From Variovorax sp. 770b2 (GTDB taxonomy: Bacteria > Pseudomonadota > Gammaproteobacteria > Burkholderiales > Burkholderiaceae_C), in NCBI RefSeq assembly GCF_900115685.1, contig NZ_FOXJ01000001.1:591796-655795 (forward strand): DNA of 64,000 nt, given 5' to 3'. The position numbers and the translations under genes are program-made. Shown here one piece after another: positions 9,589 to 17,020 of the stretch (its first letter is position 1; each line of letters starts with the position of its first letter). The notes under the pieces are model-generated. The model was not told where the DNA came from and made no database searches. It worked only from the letters and a program-made list of their open reading frames with translations.

Positions 9589-9813
9589 CTACTGGATCGC
9601 CGTGATTTCCTGCACTGAAAACCGGGGGACGAGGGCGCCCACCAACTGCAGATCGCGCGGATCGCAGGGCGCGGAAATCGACCTGCCGTCGAACCTCACC
9701 CGGATGTGCGAGTAATTGGCGCTCGCAACGGTGCCGGATCGGCCTTCGCAAGTGACACGGTCACCGCGCTGAAACGAGGCCCCGAATCGGTCCTTGATGT
9801 CCTTGAAGCTCAT
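9589..9813 (-). CDS. hypothetical small protein
   Basis: A 74-residue soluble protein starting at the ATG at 9813, with AAGG a few bases upstream. The middle, RGDRVTCEGRSGTVASANY, reads like a short beta-barrel turn of the KOW/SH3 type, followed by IRVRFDG; this is a resemblance only. No signal peptide or membrane segment. It is flanked by the secreted-peptide gene and by the candidate small RNA. An upstream in-frame start exists, but the added residues look unlike protein. Confidence 0.5.
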   Translation of the reverse strand: MSFKDIKDRFGASFQRGDRVTCEGRSGTVASANYSHIRVRFDGRSISAPCDPRDLQLVGALVPRFSVQEITAIQ

Positions 9814-9937
9814 ACCCTTACCCGTAGAAATGGAGTCGATATGGTCGCGGCGGCGCGGGAATTTCGCTGTAGGGAGCCCGGCGGCGCGCAACGTAGGACG
9901 GTCGAGGCACCGCGGGAAGGACAGCGCCGATCAGGCA

Positions 9938-10020
9938 AGAAAAAGCCCGCACGAGGCGGGCAAGGGTAGCCCTGAGAAGGGAGGAGGGAGAAAACAAGGG
10001 GCTACCGAAGTGAAGTCTAA
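9938..10020 (-). ncRNA. candidate small RNA with C-rich loop
   Basis: On the minus strand a stem GGTAGCCC/GGGCTACC (10006-9999 with 9972-9965) encloses a 26-base loop rich in CUCCC/CCUCC, complementary to Shine-Dalgarno sequences. Three bases later comes a textbook terminator, GCCCGC-CUCGU-GCGGGC plus Us. No protein fits the stretch. The architecture, a single-stranded C-rich seed between a stem and a U-tailed terminator, is that of trans-acting regulatory RNAs. The 5' end is a guess; I saw only weak A/T-rich promoter-like sequence (GTTAATACG) upstream. Confidence 0.55.
9940..9961 (-). terminator. intrinsic terminator of the candidate small RNA
   Basis: Minus-strand stem GCCCGC (9961-9956), loop CTCGT, GCGGGC (9950-9945), followed by TTTTT. 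No minus-strand protein gene ends here, so it most likely ends the non-coding transcript. Confidence 0.85.
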
Positions 10021-10190
10021 CGTATTAACTCTCCCTGCGGCGAGCCGCGGTCGAGCCAATACCGAAAGTGCGCCCTTCAATTCCATGCAGTGGAAGAGGC
10101 GGGATGCAGCCAAGTCGCCCCCGGCCTAAGCTGGCCCGCTGAGCCAAAAAAGATGTCCGCATGCAGCGATACATCCCCACGGAGACCCCG
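10021..10190. other. non-coding stretch before the first Bug receptor gene
   Basis: Holds a possible small-RNA promoter at its left end and the CAATTCCA-N5-TGGAA motif at 10078-10095. In-frame upstream starts such as the ATG at 10161 lack a ribosome binding site. Nothing else is recognisable. Confidence 0.5.
10078..10095. promoter_or_regulatory. putative IclR-type operator, copy 1
   Basis: CAATTCCA TGCAG TGGAA: inverted arms TTCCA and TGGAA around a 5-base spacer, about 95 bases upstream of the Bug gene at 10191. The same arms, spacer length and CAA flank occur at 16174-16191 beside the IclR gene. Confidence 0.5.
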
Positions 10191-11180
10191 ATGCCCCCAA
10201 CACCCGCCCCCTCCCGGCGCCATTTCAACGCCATGGGAGGCGCACTCGCGCTCATGGCTTTCGCCCCGCGCGCCCGGGCCGACACGTTTCCCTCCAAGCA
10301 GATCCGCATCGTCGTGCCGTTCTCGCCCGGCGGTCCCACCGACCTCATGGCGCGCGCGATCGGCAAGATCATGTCGACGAACCTGGGCCAGCCCGTGATC
10401 ATCGACAACAAGCCGGGCGGCGGCGGCGTCATCGGCATGAGCGAGGTCAAGCACCAGCCGGCCGACGGCTACACGCTGGTCTTCCCGTCGATCCTGGCGG
10501 TCACCAACCCGGCGTTGATGCCCGGCTACCCGTTCGACACCCTGCGCGATTTCTCGCCTTTGACCGTGGTGGGTTTCGTGCCCCACGCCGTGGTGGTGCG
10601 CACCGATTTCCCCGCGCCCGATCTGCAGGCACTGGTCGCGAGCGCAAAGGCCAAACCGGAGGGCCTGTCGTACGGCTCGTCCGGCAACGGCACCTCGGCC
10701 CATCTGGGCGCGGCGCTGTTCGCGCAGCGTGCCGGCATGCGCGCGACGCACGTGCCCTACCGGGGCGCCGGCCCCGCGGTGCAGGACCTCCTGGGCGGGC
10801 AGATCCAGTTCATGTTCCTGGACATGAGCAGCGCCCTGCCGTTCATCCAGGCCGGCAAGCTGCGCGCGCTGGCCGTCGCGACGGCCACGCGCTTCGAGGG
10901 GCTCCCCGCCGTGCGGACCGTGGCCGAGCAGGGCTATCCGGGCTTCGAGGTGCACGGCTGGTACGGCCTGCTGCTCAAGGCCGGCACGCCGGCGGCCGTG
11001 ACGCAGCGCCTCTACGCCGAAGTCAAGCGCGCCCTGGACACGAAGGAAGTGCGTGATCTCTTCAAGGCCCAGGGCATCGCCCCCGGTGGCATGCCGCCCG
11101 AGCAGTTCACGACGCTCGTGCGCAACGACCTGGCGATGTGGAAGCGCACGGTCGAACAACTTCACATCACGCTGCAATGA
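10191..11180 (+). CDS. Bug/TctC-family periplasmic solute receptor
   Basis: A 329-residue extracytoplasmic receptor of the tripartite tricarboxylate transporter family, which binds carboxylated ligands. The N-terminus has a Tat-like signal (PSRRHFNAMGGALALMAF) ending near RARA. Family signatures follow: IVVPFSPGGPTD at the first strand, VIIDNKPGGGGVIG, THVPYRGAGPAVQDLLGGQI. The ATG at 10191 is preferred because GGAGA lies six bases before it; an ATG at 10161 has no such site. It overlaps or abuts the dehydrogenase gene. No TctA or TctB membrane subunit is nearby. The ligand is unknown. Confidence 0.92.
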   Translation: MPPTPAPSRRHFNAMGGALALMAFAPRARADTFPSKQIRIVVPFSPGGPTDLMARAIGKIMSTNLGQPVIIDNKPGGGGVIGMSEVKHQPADGYTLVFPSILAVTNPALMPGYPFDTLRDFSPLTVVGFVPHAVVVRTDFPAPDLQALVASAKAKPEGLSYGSSGNGTSAHLGAALFAQRAGMRATHVPYRGAGPAVQDLLGGQIQFMFLDMSSALPFIQAGKLRALAVATATRFEGLPAVRTVAEQGYPGFEVHGWYGLLLKAGTPAAVTQRLYAEVKRALDTKEVRDLFKAQGIAPGGMPPEQFTTLVRNDLAMWKRTVEQLHITLQ

Positions 11181-11197
11181 AGAAGGAGCACCTGCGC

Positions 11198-12181
11198 ATG
11201 CGCATCGCCATCCCCGACGACTACCAGGACTGCGTTCGCGGCCTGGACTGCTTCTCCAGGCTCGACGCCCACGAGACGCGCATCTACAACGACACGGTCA
11301 AGGGCACCGACGCGCTGGCCGAGCGCTTCGCGGATGCGGAGGCCCTTGTGCTGACGCGCGAGCGCACGCGCATCGATGCCGCGCTGCTCGATCGCCTGCC
11401 CAAGCTCCGGCTGATCAGTCAGACCGGCAAGCTCGCGGGCCACGTCGACCTGGCGGCCTGCACGGCGCGCGGCGTGCTCGTGGCCGAAGGCAGCGGGGCG
11501 GGGTCCGCCACCGCGGAACTGAGTTGGGCGCTCGCGCTCGCGAGCCGCCGGCACCTGGTCGATGAGGCCAACCGCATGCGCCAGGGACTCTGGCAAGGAC
11601 ACCTCGGCCAGCAACTCGGCGGGCAGCGTCTCGGTGTCTGGAGCTACGGCCGCATCGGCCGGCAGGTGGCCGCCTACGGCCGCGTGTTCGGCATGAAGGT
11701 CTGGGTCTGGGGCCGCGAGGCATCGACTGCCGCGGCGCGCGCCGACGGGTTCGAGGTGGCGCCGTCGCGCGAAGCCTTCTTTGCCGAGAGCGATGTGGTG
11801 AGCCTGCACGTGCGGCTTACGGCCGACACCCATGGGTTGGTCACGGCCGAAGACCTCGCGCGCATGAAGCGCACGGCGCTGCTGGTGAACACCAGCCGCG
11901 CCGAACTGGTCGCCGAGGGCGCGCTCGAGCAGGCGCTGCGCGCGGGCCACCCCGGGTTCGCCGCCGTCGATGTCTACGAGCAGGAGCCCGTCATGGCGCG
12001 CGACCATCCGCTGCTCGCACTGCCCAACGTGCTGTGCACGCCGCACATCGGCTATGTCGAGAAGGACAACTACGAGCGCTACTTCGGCATCGCCTTCGAC
12101 AACATCAACGCGTTCGCCGAAGGGCGTCTCACCGATGTCGTGAACCCTGAAGCGCTGGAAGCCGCGCGCCGCAGGAGCTGA
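11198..12181 (+). CDS. D-2-hydroxyacid dehydrogenase family protein (NAD-dependent)
   Basis: A 327-residue member of the D-isomer 2-hydroxyacid dehydrogenases, which interconvert 2-hydroxy and 2-oxo acids. The nucleotide-binding turn reads LGVWSYGRIG, with Ser where the first Gly of GxGxxG normally sits. Catalytic positions are recognisable: Arg in NTSRAELV, Glu in YEQEP, His in TPHIGY. AAGGAG nine bases before the ATG at 11198 supports this start over an ATG at 11177 that overlaps the Bug stop. It is co-transcribed with the Bug receptor, which suggests that it acts on the imported acid or a product of it. Confidence 0.87.
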   Translation: MRIAIPDDYQDCVRGLDCFSRLDAHETRIYNDTVKGTDALAERFADAEALVLTRERTRIDAALLDRLPKLRLISQTGKLAGHVDLAACTARGVLVAEGSGAGSATAELSWALALASRRHLVDEANRMRQGLWQGHLGQQLGGQRLGVWSYGRIGRQVAAYGRVFGMKVWVWGREASTAAARADGFEVAPSREAFFAESDVVSLHVRLTADTHGLVTAEDLARMKRTALLVNTSRAELVAEGALEQALRAGHPGFAAVDVYEQEPVMARDHPLLALPNVLCTPHIGYVEKDNYERYFGIAFDNINAFAEGRLTDVVNPEALEAARRRS

Positions 12182-12199
12182 TCCGGCGGCGCGCCCGGC

Positions 12200-14311
12200 T
12201 CAACCGCGTGCGAGCACGGCCACGCCGTCCGCCGCACGCACGCCTTCTCCCTTCGGCAGCACGAACACCGGGTTGATCTCCGCCTCGACGAGCCGCTCGC
12301 CCAGCGCGTCGATCATCCGGGAGAACGCGACGATCGCCGATACCAGCGCATCGACATCGGCCAGCTTGCGCCCCCGGAAGCCGTCGAGCAGCGGCCATGT
12401 GCGCAGCTCGCGCACGAGCGACAGCGCTTCGTCGCGGCTCAGTCCGCCGGGTGGCACCATGCGCAGCGCGGTGTCCTTGAGCAGTTCGGCCGTGACGCCG
12501 CCCATGCCCAGCAACACGGCCGAGCCGAGCGGATCGCGATGGCAGCCGAGGATCAGCTCCACGCCGCCCTGGACCATCTCCTGCACCAGGAACTGCTGTG
12601 GCCGCACGCCGGCGCGTTGGCTCACCTCGTCGGCCATCCGCTCGAGCCGTTCGCCGACGCGGTCCGCGGCGATGCCGACCGCCACGCCGCCGACATCGCT
12701 CTTGTGCGTGATCTCGGACGAGAGGATCTTGAGCACGACCTTGCCTTCGCCCAGTTCGCGAGCTGCCGCCACCGCCTCTTCGGCATTGCCGACGATGTGC
12801 TCGCGCACGCACGGCACGCCGAAGCGCGCGAACAGGTTCTTCGCTTCGGTTTCGTTCAACGCGCCATCGGGCAGGTCGTCGATGCGGACGGCGACCGTCG
12901 CATCGTCGTCTCGTGCCGCGGGCTCTTTCCACTGCGCTGTTTCAAGCATCGCCGCGAGCGCGCTCGTGCAGCTCTCGGGCGCCATGAAGGCGGGCACACC
13001 GCGCCGGTTCAACAGGCTCGCGATGCCCGGTGCATGCGGGCTCACGAACACCACCAGCGGCTTGTCGCTGCCGGGCAGGCTGTCGTGGATGGCGCTGGCC
13101 ATGAGATCAGGCATCGCCAGGCCCGAGGAGCCGACGATCACCACCACCGCGTCGTAGCTCGGGCTCGCCAGCAGCGAGGTGATCGCGCCGCGCAGCAGTG
13201 CCGGCTGCAGGCCCGCCAGCGTGACATCGATGGGGTTGCGGTCCAGCACCGCGTGGTCGCCGGACTGCAGCGCGCGCAGCGCCGCGGCCGTCGCTTCGTC
13301 GGGCGCGGGGGTCTCGAAGCCCGCCGTGCCGAGGCTGTCGGCCACCAGCGTTCCCGCGCCACCGGTCGATGTGAGCACCGCGACGCGGCGGCCCGCAAGG
13401 CGCCGGCGGGTGACCAGCGCGGCGGGCAGGTCGAGCAGGTCGGAAAAGGTCTCAGCGCGGATGATGCCGACTTCGCGGAACAGCGCGTCGTACATGCGGT
13501 CCGCACCCGCGAGCGCGCCGGTGTGCGACACGGCCGCCGCCGCGCCCGATTCGGAACGCCCGACCTTGAACACGACGACCGGCTTGCCCTTGCGCGCGGC
13601 CTTGAGCGCCGCGGCCTTGAACCTCGCGGGGTTGCGCACGCCCTCCATGTAGAGCGCGATCACCGAGGTCGCCTCGTCGTCGGCCAGGTGGTCGATGAAG
13701 TCGGCCATGTCCAGGTCGGCCTCGTTGCTCGTGGAAATCAGCTTCGACAGCCCGATGCCGCGCGCCGCCGCGCGCGACAGCAGCGCGCCCAGGATGCCGC
13801 CGCTCTGCGACACGACGCCGATGCTGCCGGCCGTGAAGTCTTCCAGCTCCAGCGCGCCCGTGGCCGAGAGCGTGATGCGGTCCGTGAGGTTGACCAGGCC
13901 GATCGTGTTGGGCCCCAGGATGCGCATGCGGCCCGCGGCCTCCAGCAGCTGTTGCTGGCGCCGCGCGCCTTCCGCACCCACTTCGGTGTAGCCGCTGGCC
14001 AGCACGATGGCGGCCGCGGTGCCGCGCGCGGCGAGGTCGCGCACCGCCTCGTGCGCGCGCTCGGCGCCCAGCAGCACGATGCCGACATCGGGCGCCTCGG
14101 GCAGCGACTGCACGTCGGGATAGCTCTTGAGCCCGCCGATCACGTCGGCGCGCGGATTCACCGGATAGATCGCGCCGCCGAAGCCGTGCTTCGTGAGGTA
14201 CGCGACCGGGCGGCCCGCGGTTTTCGTCGGGTCGGCGGAGGCGCCGATCACGGCCACGCTGCGCGGCTTCATGAGCCGGGCGATCGCGTTGTCGGGAAGG
14301 GGCGTGCTCAT
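12200..14311 (-). CDS. NDP-forming acyl-CoA synthetase (acetate--CoA ligase family), fused alpha-beta type
   Basis: A 703-residue single-chain enzyme that activates a carboxylic acid with CoA and a nucleoside triphosphate. The N-terminal CoA-binding domain starts with RSVAVIGASADPTKTAG. The phosphorylated-histidine segment is SHTGALAGADRMYDA, and the C-terminal third is an ATP-grasp domain (FGVPCVREHIV, VVLKILSSEITHKSDVGG, VQEMVQGGVELILG). The ATG at 14311 overlaps the hydratase stop by four bases. With the hydratase and a Bug receptor upstream in the same operon, a role in uptake and CoA activation of an organic acid is likely. Substrate unknown; acetate itself is not implied. Confidence 0.9.
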   Translation of the reverse strand: MSTPLPDNAIARLMKPRSVAVIGASADPTKTAGRPVAYLTKHGFGGAIYPVNPRADVIGGLKSYPDVQSLPEAPDVGIVLLGAERAHEAVRDLAARGTAAAIVLASGYTEVGAEGARRQQQLLEAAGRMRILGPNTIGLVNLTDRITLSATGALELEDFTAGSIGVVSQSGGILGALLSRAAARGIGLSKLISTSNEADLDMADFIDHLADDEATSVIALYMEGVRNPARFKAAALKAARKGKPVVVFKVGRSESGAAAAVSHTGALAGADRMYDALFREVGIIRAETFSDLLDLPAALVTRRRLAGRRVAVLTSTGGAGTLVADSLGTAGFETPAPDEATAAALRALQSGDHAVLDRNPIDVTLAGLQPALLRGAITSLLASPSYDAVVVIVGSSGLAMPDLMASAIHDSLPGSDKPLVVFVSPHAPGIASLLNRRGVPAFMAPESCTSALAAMLETAQWKEPAARDDDATVAVRIDDLPDGALNETEAKNLFARFGVPCVREHIVGNAEEAVAAARELGEGKVVLKILSSEITHKSDVGGVAVGIAADRVGERLERMADEVSQRAGVRPQQFLVQEMVQGGVELILGCHRDPLGSAVLLGMGGVTAELLKDTALRMVPPGGLSRDEALSLVRELRTWPLLDGFRGRKLADVDALVSAIVAFSRMIDALGERLVEAEINPVFVLPKGEGVRAADGVAVLARG

Positions 14312-15120
14312 GCCGCCTTCTCCTTGCCCGCATTCAGGAACGCCAGCACCGCGTCGCGATGCTGCTGCGTGGTGTAGCAGATGCCCTGCGCCTGGCTGCC
14401 CTTGGCGAACACCTGCTCGGCCGGCGATTCGAAGCTCTGGTTCAGGATCGACTTGCCCAGCGCGATCGCGGCCGCCGAGCCTTGCGACAACTCGGTTGCC
14501 CACGCGTGCGCGTCGGCCAGCAGGTTCTGCGCGCTGGTCACGCGGTCGGCAATGCCCAGCTGCAACGCTTCGGCCGGCTCGACCTTGCGGCCGGTGAAGA
14601 TCAGTTCCTTGGCGCGCGAAAGCCCCACCCGCCGCGGCAGGAAGTACATGCCGCCGCCGTCCGGAATCAGCCCGCGCTTGATGTAGCTCCACGCGAAGCT
14701 GGCCGCATCGGAGGCCAGCACGAAGTCACAGGCCATCGCCATGTCGGCGCCCAGCCCGTTGGCGCCGCCGTTGACGGCCGCGACCACCGGCTTGGGCATC
14801 GTGTGCAGCAGCGACACCGAGTGGTGCACGCCTTGCTGGCGGCTCCATCCGTTGAAGCCGACCTCGCCGGCCGGCGCGTCCATGCGCCGCTGCATGCCGG
14901 CCACGTCGCCGCCGGCGCAAAAGCCCTTGCCGGCGCCGGTCAGCACCAGCGCGCGCACGGTGTTGTCGGCGGCGACTTTCTCCAGCGCAACGACGAAGTC
15001 GCTGCGCATGCCGTCGGTGATGGCGTTGCGCTTCTCGGGGCGGTTCAGCGTCAGCGTTGCGATGCCGGCGCGGATCTCCAGTTCGATCAGCGACGGTGCC
15101 GTGTCCGGTGTGGTGCTCAT
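14308..15120 (-). CDS. enoyl-CoA hydratase/isomerase family protein
   Basis: A 270-residue crotonase-fold enzyme. Visible are the conserved LNRPEKRNAI near residue 24, the oxyanion-hole region GAGKGFCAGGDV, and the second oxyanion segment AAVNGGANGLGADMAMACD. It has the usual crotonase length and lacks the 3-hydroxyacyl-CoA dehydrogenase domain. AGGAG ten bases before the ATG is clear. It sits between the Bug receptor (12-base gap) and the acyl-CoA synthetase (4-base overlap), so it presumably hydrates or isomerises the CoA ester made by that synthetase. Confidence 0.9.
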   Translation of the reverse strand: MSTTPDTAPSLIELEIRAGIATLTLNRPEKRNAITDGMRSDFVVALEKVAADNTVRALVLTGAGKGFCAGGDVAGMQRRMDAPAGEVGFNGWSRQQGVHHSVSLLHTMPKPVVAAVNGGANGLGADMAMACDFVLASDAASFAWSYIKRGLIPDGGGMYFLPRRVGLSRAKELIFTGRKVEPAEALQLGIADRVTSAQNLLADAHAWATELSQGSAAAIALGKSILNQSFESPAEQVFAKGSQAQGICYTTQQHRDAVLAFLNAGKEKAA

Positions 15121-15132
15121 GGGTGGTTCTCC

Positions 15133-16101
15133 TCAGTCTGTGGTGATGTGGTTGTCCTTGACGACCTTGCGCCAGCGCACTTCCTCGGCGCGCACGTAGG
15201 TGTCCAGTTGCCCGGGCGCGCCGACGTCGACGGCCAGGCCTTCCGATTCGGTCTGCTTGATGAAGGCGGGTGCCTTGACGGCCTTCCTGACCGCGGCGTT
15301 GAGCTGGTCGATCACGTCCTTGGGCGTCCTGGCCGCGACGTAGAGGCCGTACCAGCTCTCGGCCGCGTAGCCCGGCACGCCGGCCTCCGCGAGCGTCGGC
15401 ACGCTGGCATAGGCGGGGGAGCGGCGCGCGGTGGTCACGCCGAGCGCGCGCATCTTGCCGCTGTCCACGAAGGGGCGCACGGCCGATGCGGTGGCGAACA
15501 TCATGTCCACCTGGCCGCCCAGGAGGTCGGTCATGGCCGGGCCCGCGCCGCGATAGGGAATGTGGGTGAGCTCGACCTTGGCGAGGTTCTTGAAGAGCTC
15601 GCCCGCCAGGTGCGCCGAGGTGCCGTTGCCCTGCGACGCGAAGGTCAGCTTGCCCGGCTTCGCCTTGGCCGCGGCCATGAGGTCGGCGACGGTCTTGTAG
15701 GGGCTGTCGGCGCGCACCACCAGCACGTTGGGCGAGACGCCGATCAGCGCCACGGGCGCGAAGGCCTTGTCGGTGTCGTAGGGCAGCTTCGGTTGCAGCC
15801 CCGGGTTCACCGCATGCGCGAACGTCGCCATGACGAGCGTGTAGCCGTCGGGCGCGCTCTTGGCGACGAACTCGCTGCCGATGATCGTGCCGGCACCGGG
15901 CTTGTTGTCGACGATGACGGGCTGGCCCAGCGCCTCCGACATGCCGATGCCGAGCGTGCGCGTGATGGCATCGGTGCCGCCGCCGGGCGCGAACGGCACC
16001 ACGATGCGCAGCGGCTTGTCGGGAAAGGCGGCCCATGTCGTGAGCGGCGCGAGCACGATCAGCGACAGCGCGAGCGCGCGAAACGATGTGGATGTCGGCA
16101 T
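15133..16101 (-). CDS. Bug/TctC-family periplasmic solute receptor
   Basis: A 322-residue receptor with a Sec signal peptide (FRALALSLIVLAPLTTWAAF) and the family motifs RIVVPFAPGGGTDAITR, VIVDNKPGAGTIIG and LTHIPYRGAGPAMTDLLGGQ. It is the promoter-proximal gene of a three-gene operon with the hydratase and acyl-CoA synthetase, divergent from the IclR gene with 130 bases between the starts. This fits uptake of a carboxylate whose catabolism the operon starts. No membrane permease genes lie nearby. Confidence 0.92.
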   Translation of the reverse strand: MPTSTSFRALALSLIVLAPLTTWAAFPDKPLRIVVPFAPGGGTDAITRTLGIGMSEALGQPVIVDNKPGAGTIIGSEFVAKSAPDGYTLVMATFAHAVNPGLQPKLPYDTDKAFAPVALIGVSPNVLVVRADSPYKTVADLMAAAKAKPGKLTFASQGNGTSAHLAGELFKNLAKVELTHIPYRGAGPAMTDLLGGQVDMMFATASAVRPFVDSGKMRALGVTTARRSPAYASVPTLAEAGVPGYAAESWYGLYVAARTPKDVIDQLNAAVRKAVKAPAFIKQTESEGLAVDVGAPGQLDTYVRAEEVRWRKVVKDNHITTD

Positions 16102-16173
16102 GCCTGTGTCTCTCTTTATAGGGTTGGAAGCGAGCCTTCAGCTTAGGTCGCATACTCCCGCCGCGCACCGGCC

Positions 16174-16191
16174 CAATTCCACTCAATGGAA
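16174..16191. promoter_or_regulatory. putative IclR operator, copy 2
   Basis: CAATTCCA CTCAA TGGAA between the divergent Bug operon (start 16101) and iclR-like gene (start 16232). The TTCCA/TGGAA inverted arms with 5-base spacer match copy 1 at 10078. Position in the divergent promoter region is typical for an IclR-family site. Confidence 0.55.
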
Positions 16192-16231
16192 ATGACGGAA
16201 GGCCCGCGCCTCTGGGAATCAAGGAGACAAC

Positions 16232-17002
16232 ATGGCAAGCACGCTCAATCGTTCGCTCGAACGGGGCATGGAAATCCTTCGCGCCTTCCGGCCCGGCTCC
16301 ACCCTGTTGGGCAACAGCGAGATCGCCGAGCGCACGGGGCTCTCGCCCGCGACCGTGAGCCGCCTCACGCAGACGCTGGTGGTGGCCGGCATGCTGGCGC
16401 ATAACCGCAGCGCGCGCGCCTATCGATTGGCCGCGCCGGTGCTGAGCCTGGCGCACGCCATGCGCACCGGCTCGGTCGTGCTGCAGGCCGCCGCGCCGCT
16501 GATGCGGGCGCTGGCCGAGAAGCTGCGCATCAACGTCGGCCTGGCGGTGGCCGACCGCTCGGAGATGGTCTATCTGGAATCGATCCGCTACAACCGCCGG
16601 GCCTCGCTGCGCAACGTGGTGAGCGGGCAGCGCGTGCCGATCGAGCTGACCTCGCTGGGACGCGCCTGGCTGGCCGTCGCGCCGGCCGACGCGCGCGAGG
16701 CGCTGTACGCGGAATTCGCGGCGCGGCGAGCCGACTGGCCCCGGCTGCGCAAGGACATCGACAAGTCCATCGAGAGCGTCGCGCAGCGGGGCTGGTGCGT
16801 CGCGTCGTGGCAGCCGGAAGTGGTGGCGCTGGCGGCGCCGCTGAAGCTGGAATCCGCGTGGGGCTGCGTGCTGAACGTGAGCGTGTCGTCCACGGAGTCA
16901 TCGAACGACGTGGCGGCGGAACTGAGCGCGCCGCTGCTGGCCCTGGGCCAGAAGATCACCCGCGCGGTGGACACGCGGGAGCCCGCCGGCGAGATGCGCT
17001 AG
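16232..17002 (+). CDS. IclR-family transcriptional regulator
   Basis: A 256-residue regulator. The N-terminal winged helix contains the recognition helix region LSPATVSRLTQTLVVAGML, and the C-terminal effector domain contains TSLGRAWLAV and the closing segment with CVLNVSV. AAGGAG lies seven bases before the ATG. It is divergent from the Bug2-hydratase-synthetase operon, which it probably controls in response to the imported acid or its CoA ester. The repeated operator suggests that it also controls the Bug1-dehydrogenase operon at 10191. Confidence 0.93.
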   Translation: MASTLNRSLERGMEILRAFRPGSTLLGNSEIAERTGLSPATVSRLTQTLVVAGMLAHNRSARAYRLAAPVLSLAHAMRTGSVVLQAAAPLMRALAEKLRINVGLAVADRSEMVYLESIRYNRRASLRNVVSGQRVPIELTSLGRAWLAVAPADAREALYAEFAARRADWPRLRKDIDKSIESVAQRGWCVASWQPEVVALAAPLKLESAWGCVLNVSVSSTESSNDVAAELSAPLLALGQKITRAVDTREPAGEMR

Positions 17003-17020
17003 CGGGCCCTTGCGTCGATG

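Noticed and set aside
9229..9618. 129-codon plus-strand frame over the secreted-peptide gene
   Set aside because: Antisense to the better-supported small gene with signal peptide and terminator.
10025..10450. 141-codon minus-strand frame across the Bug1 promoter
   Set aside because: Overlaps the Bug coding start and the operator; no ribosome binding site or domain.
14359..16146. 595-codon plus-strand frame opposite the hydratase and Bug2 genes
   Set aside because: Antisense shadow with no motif.
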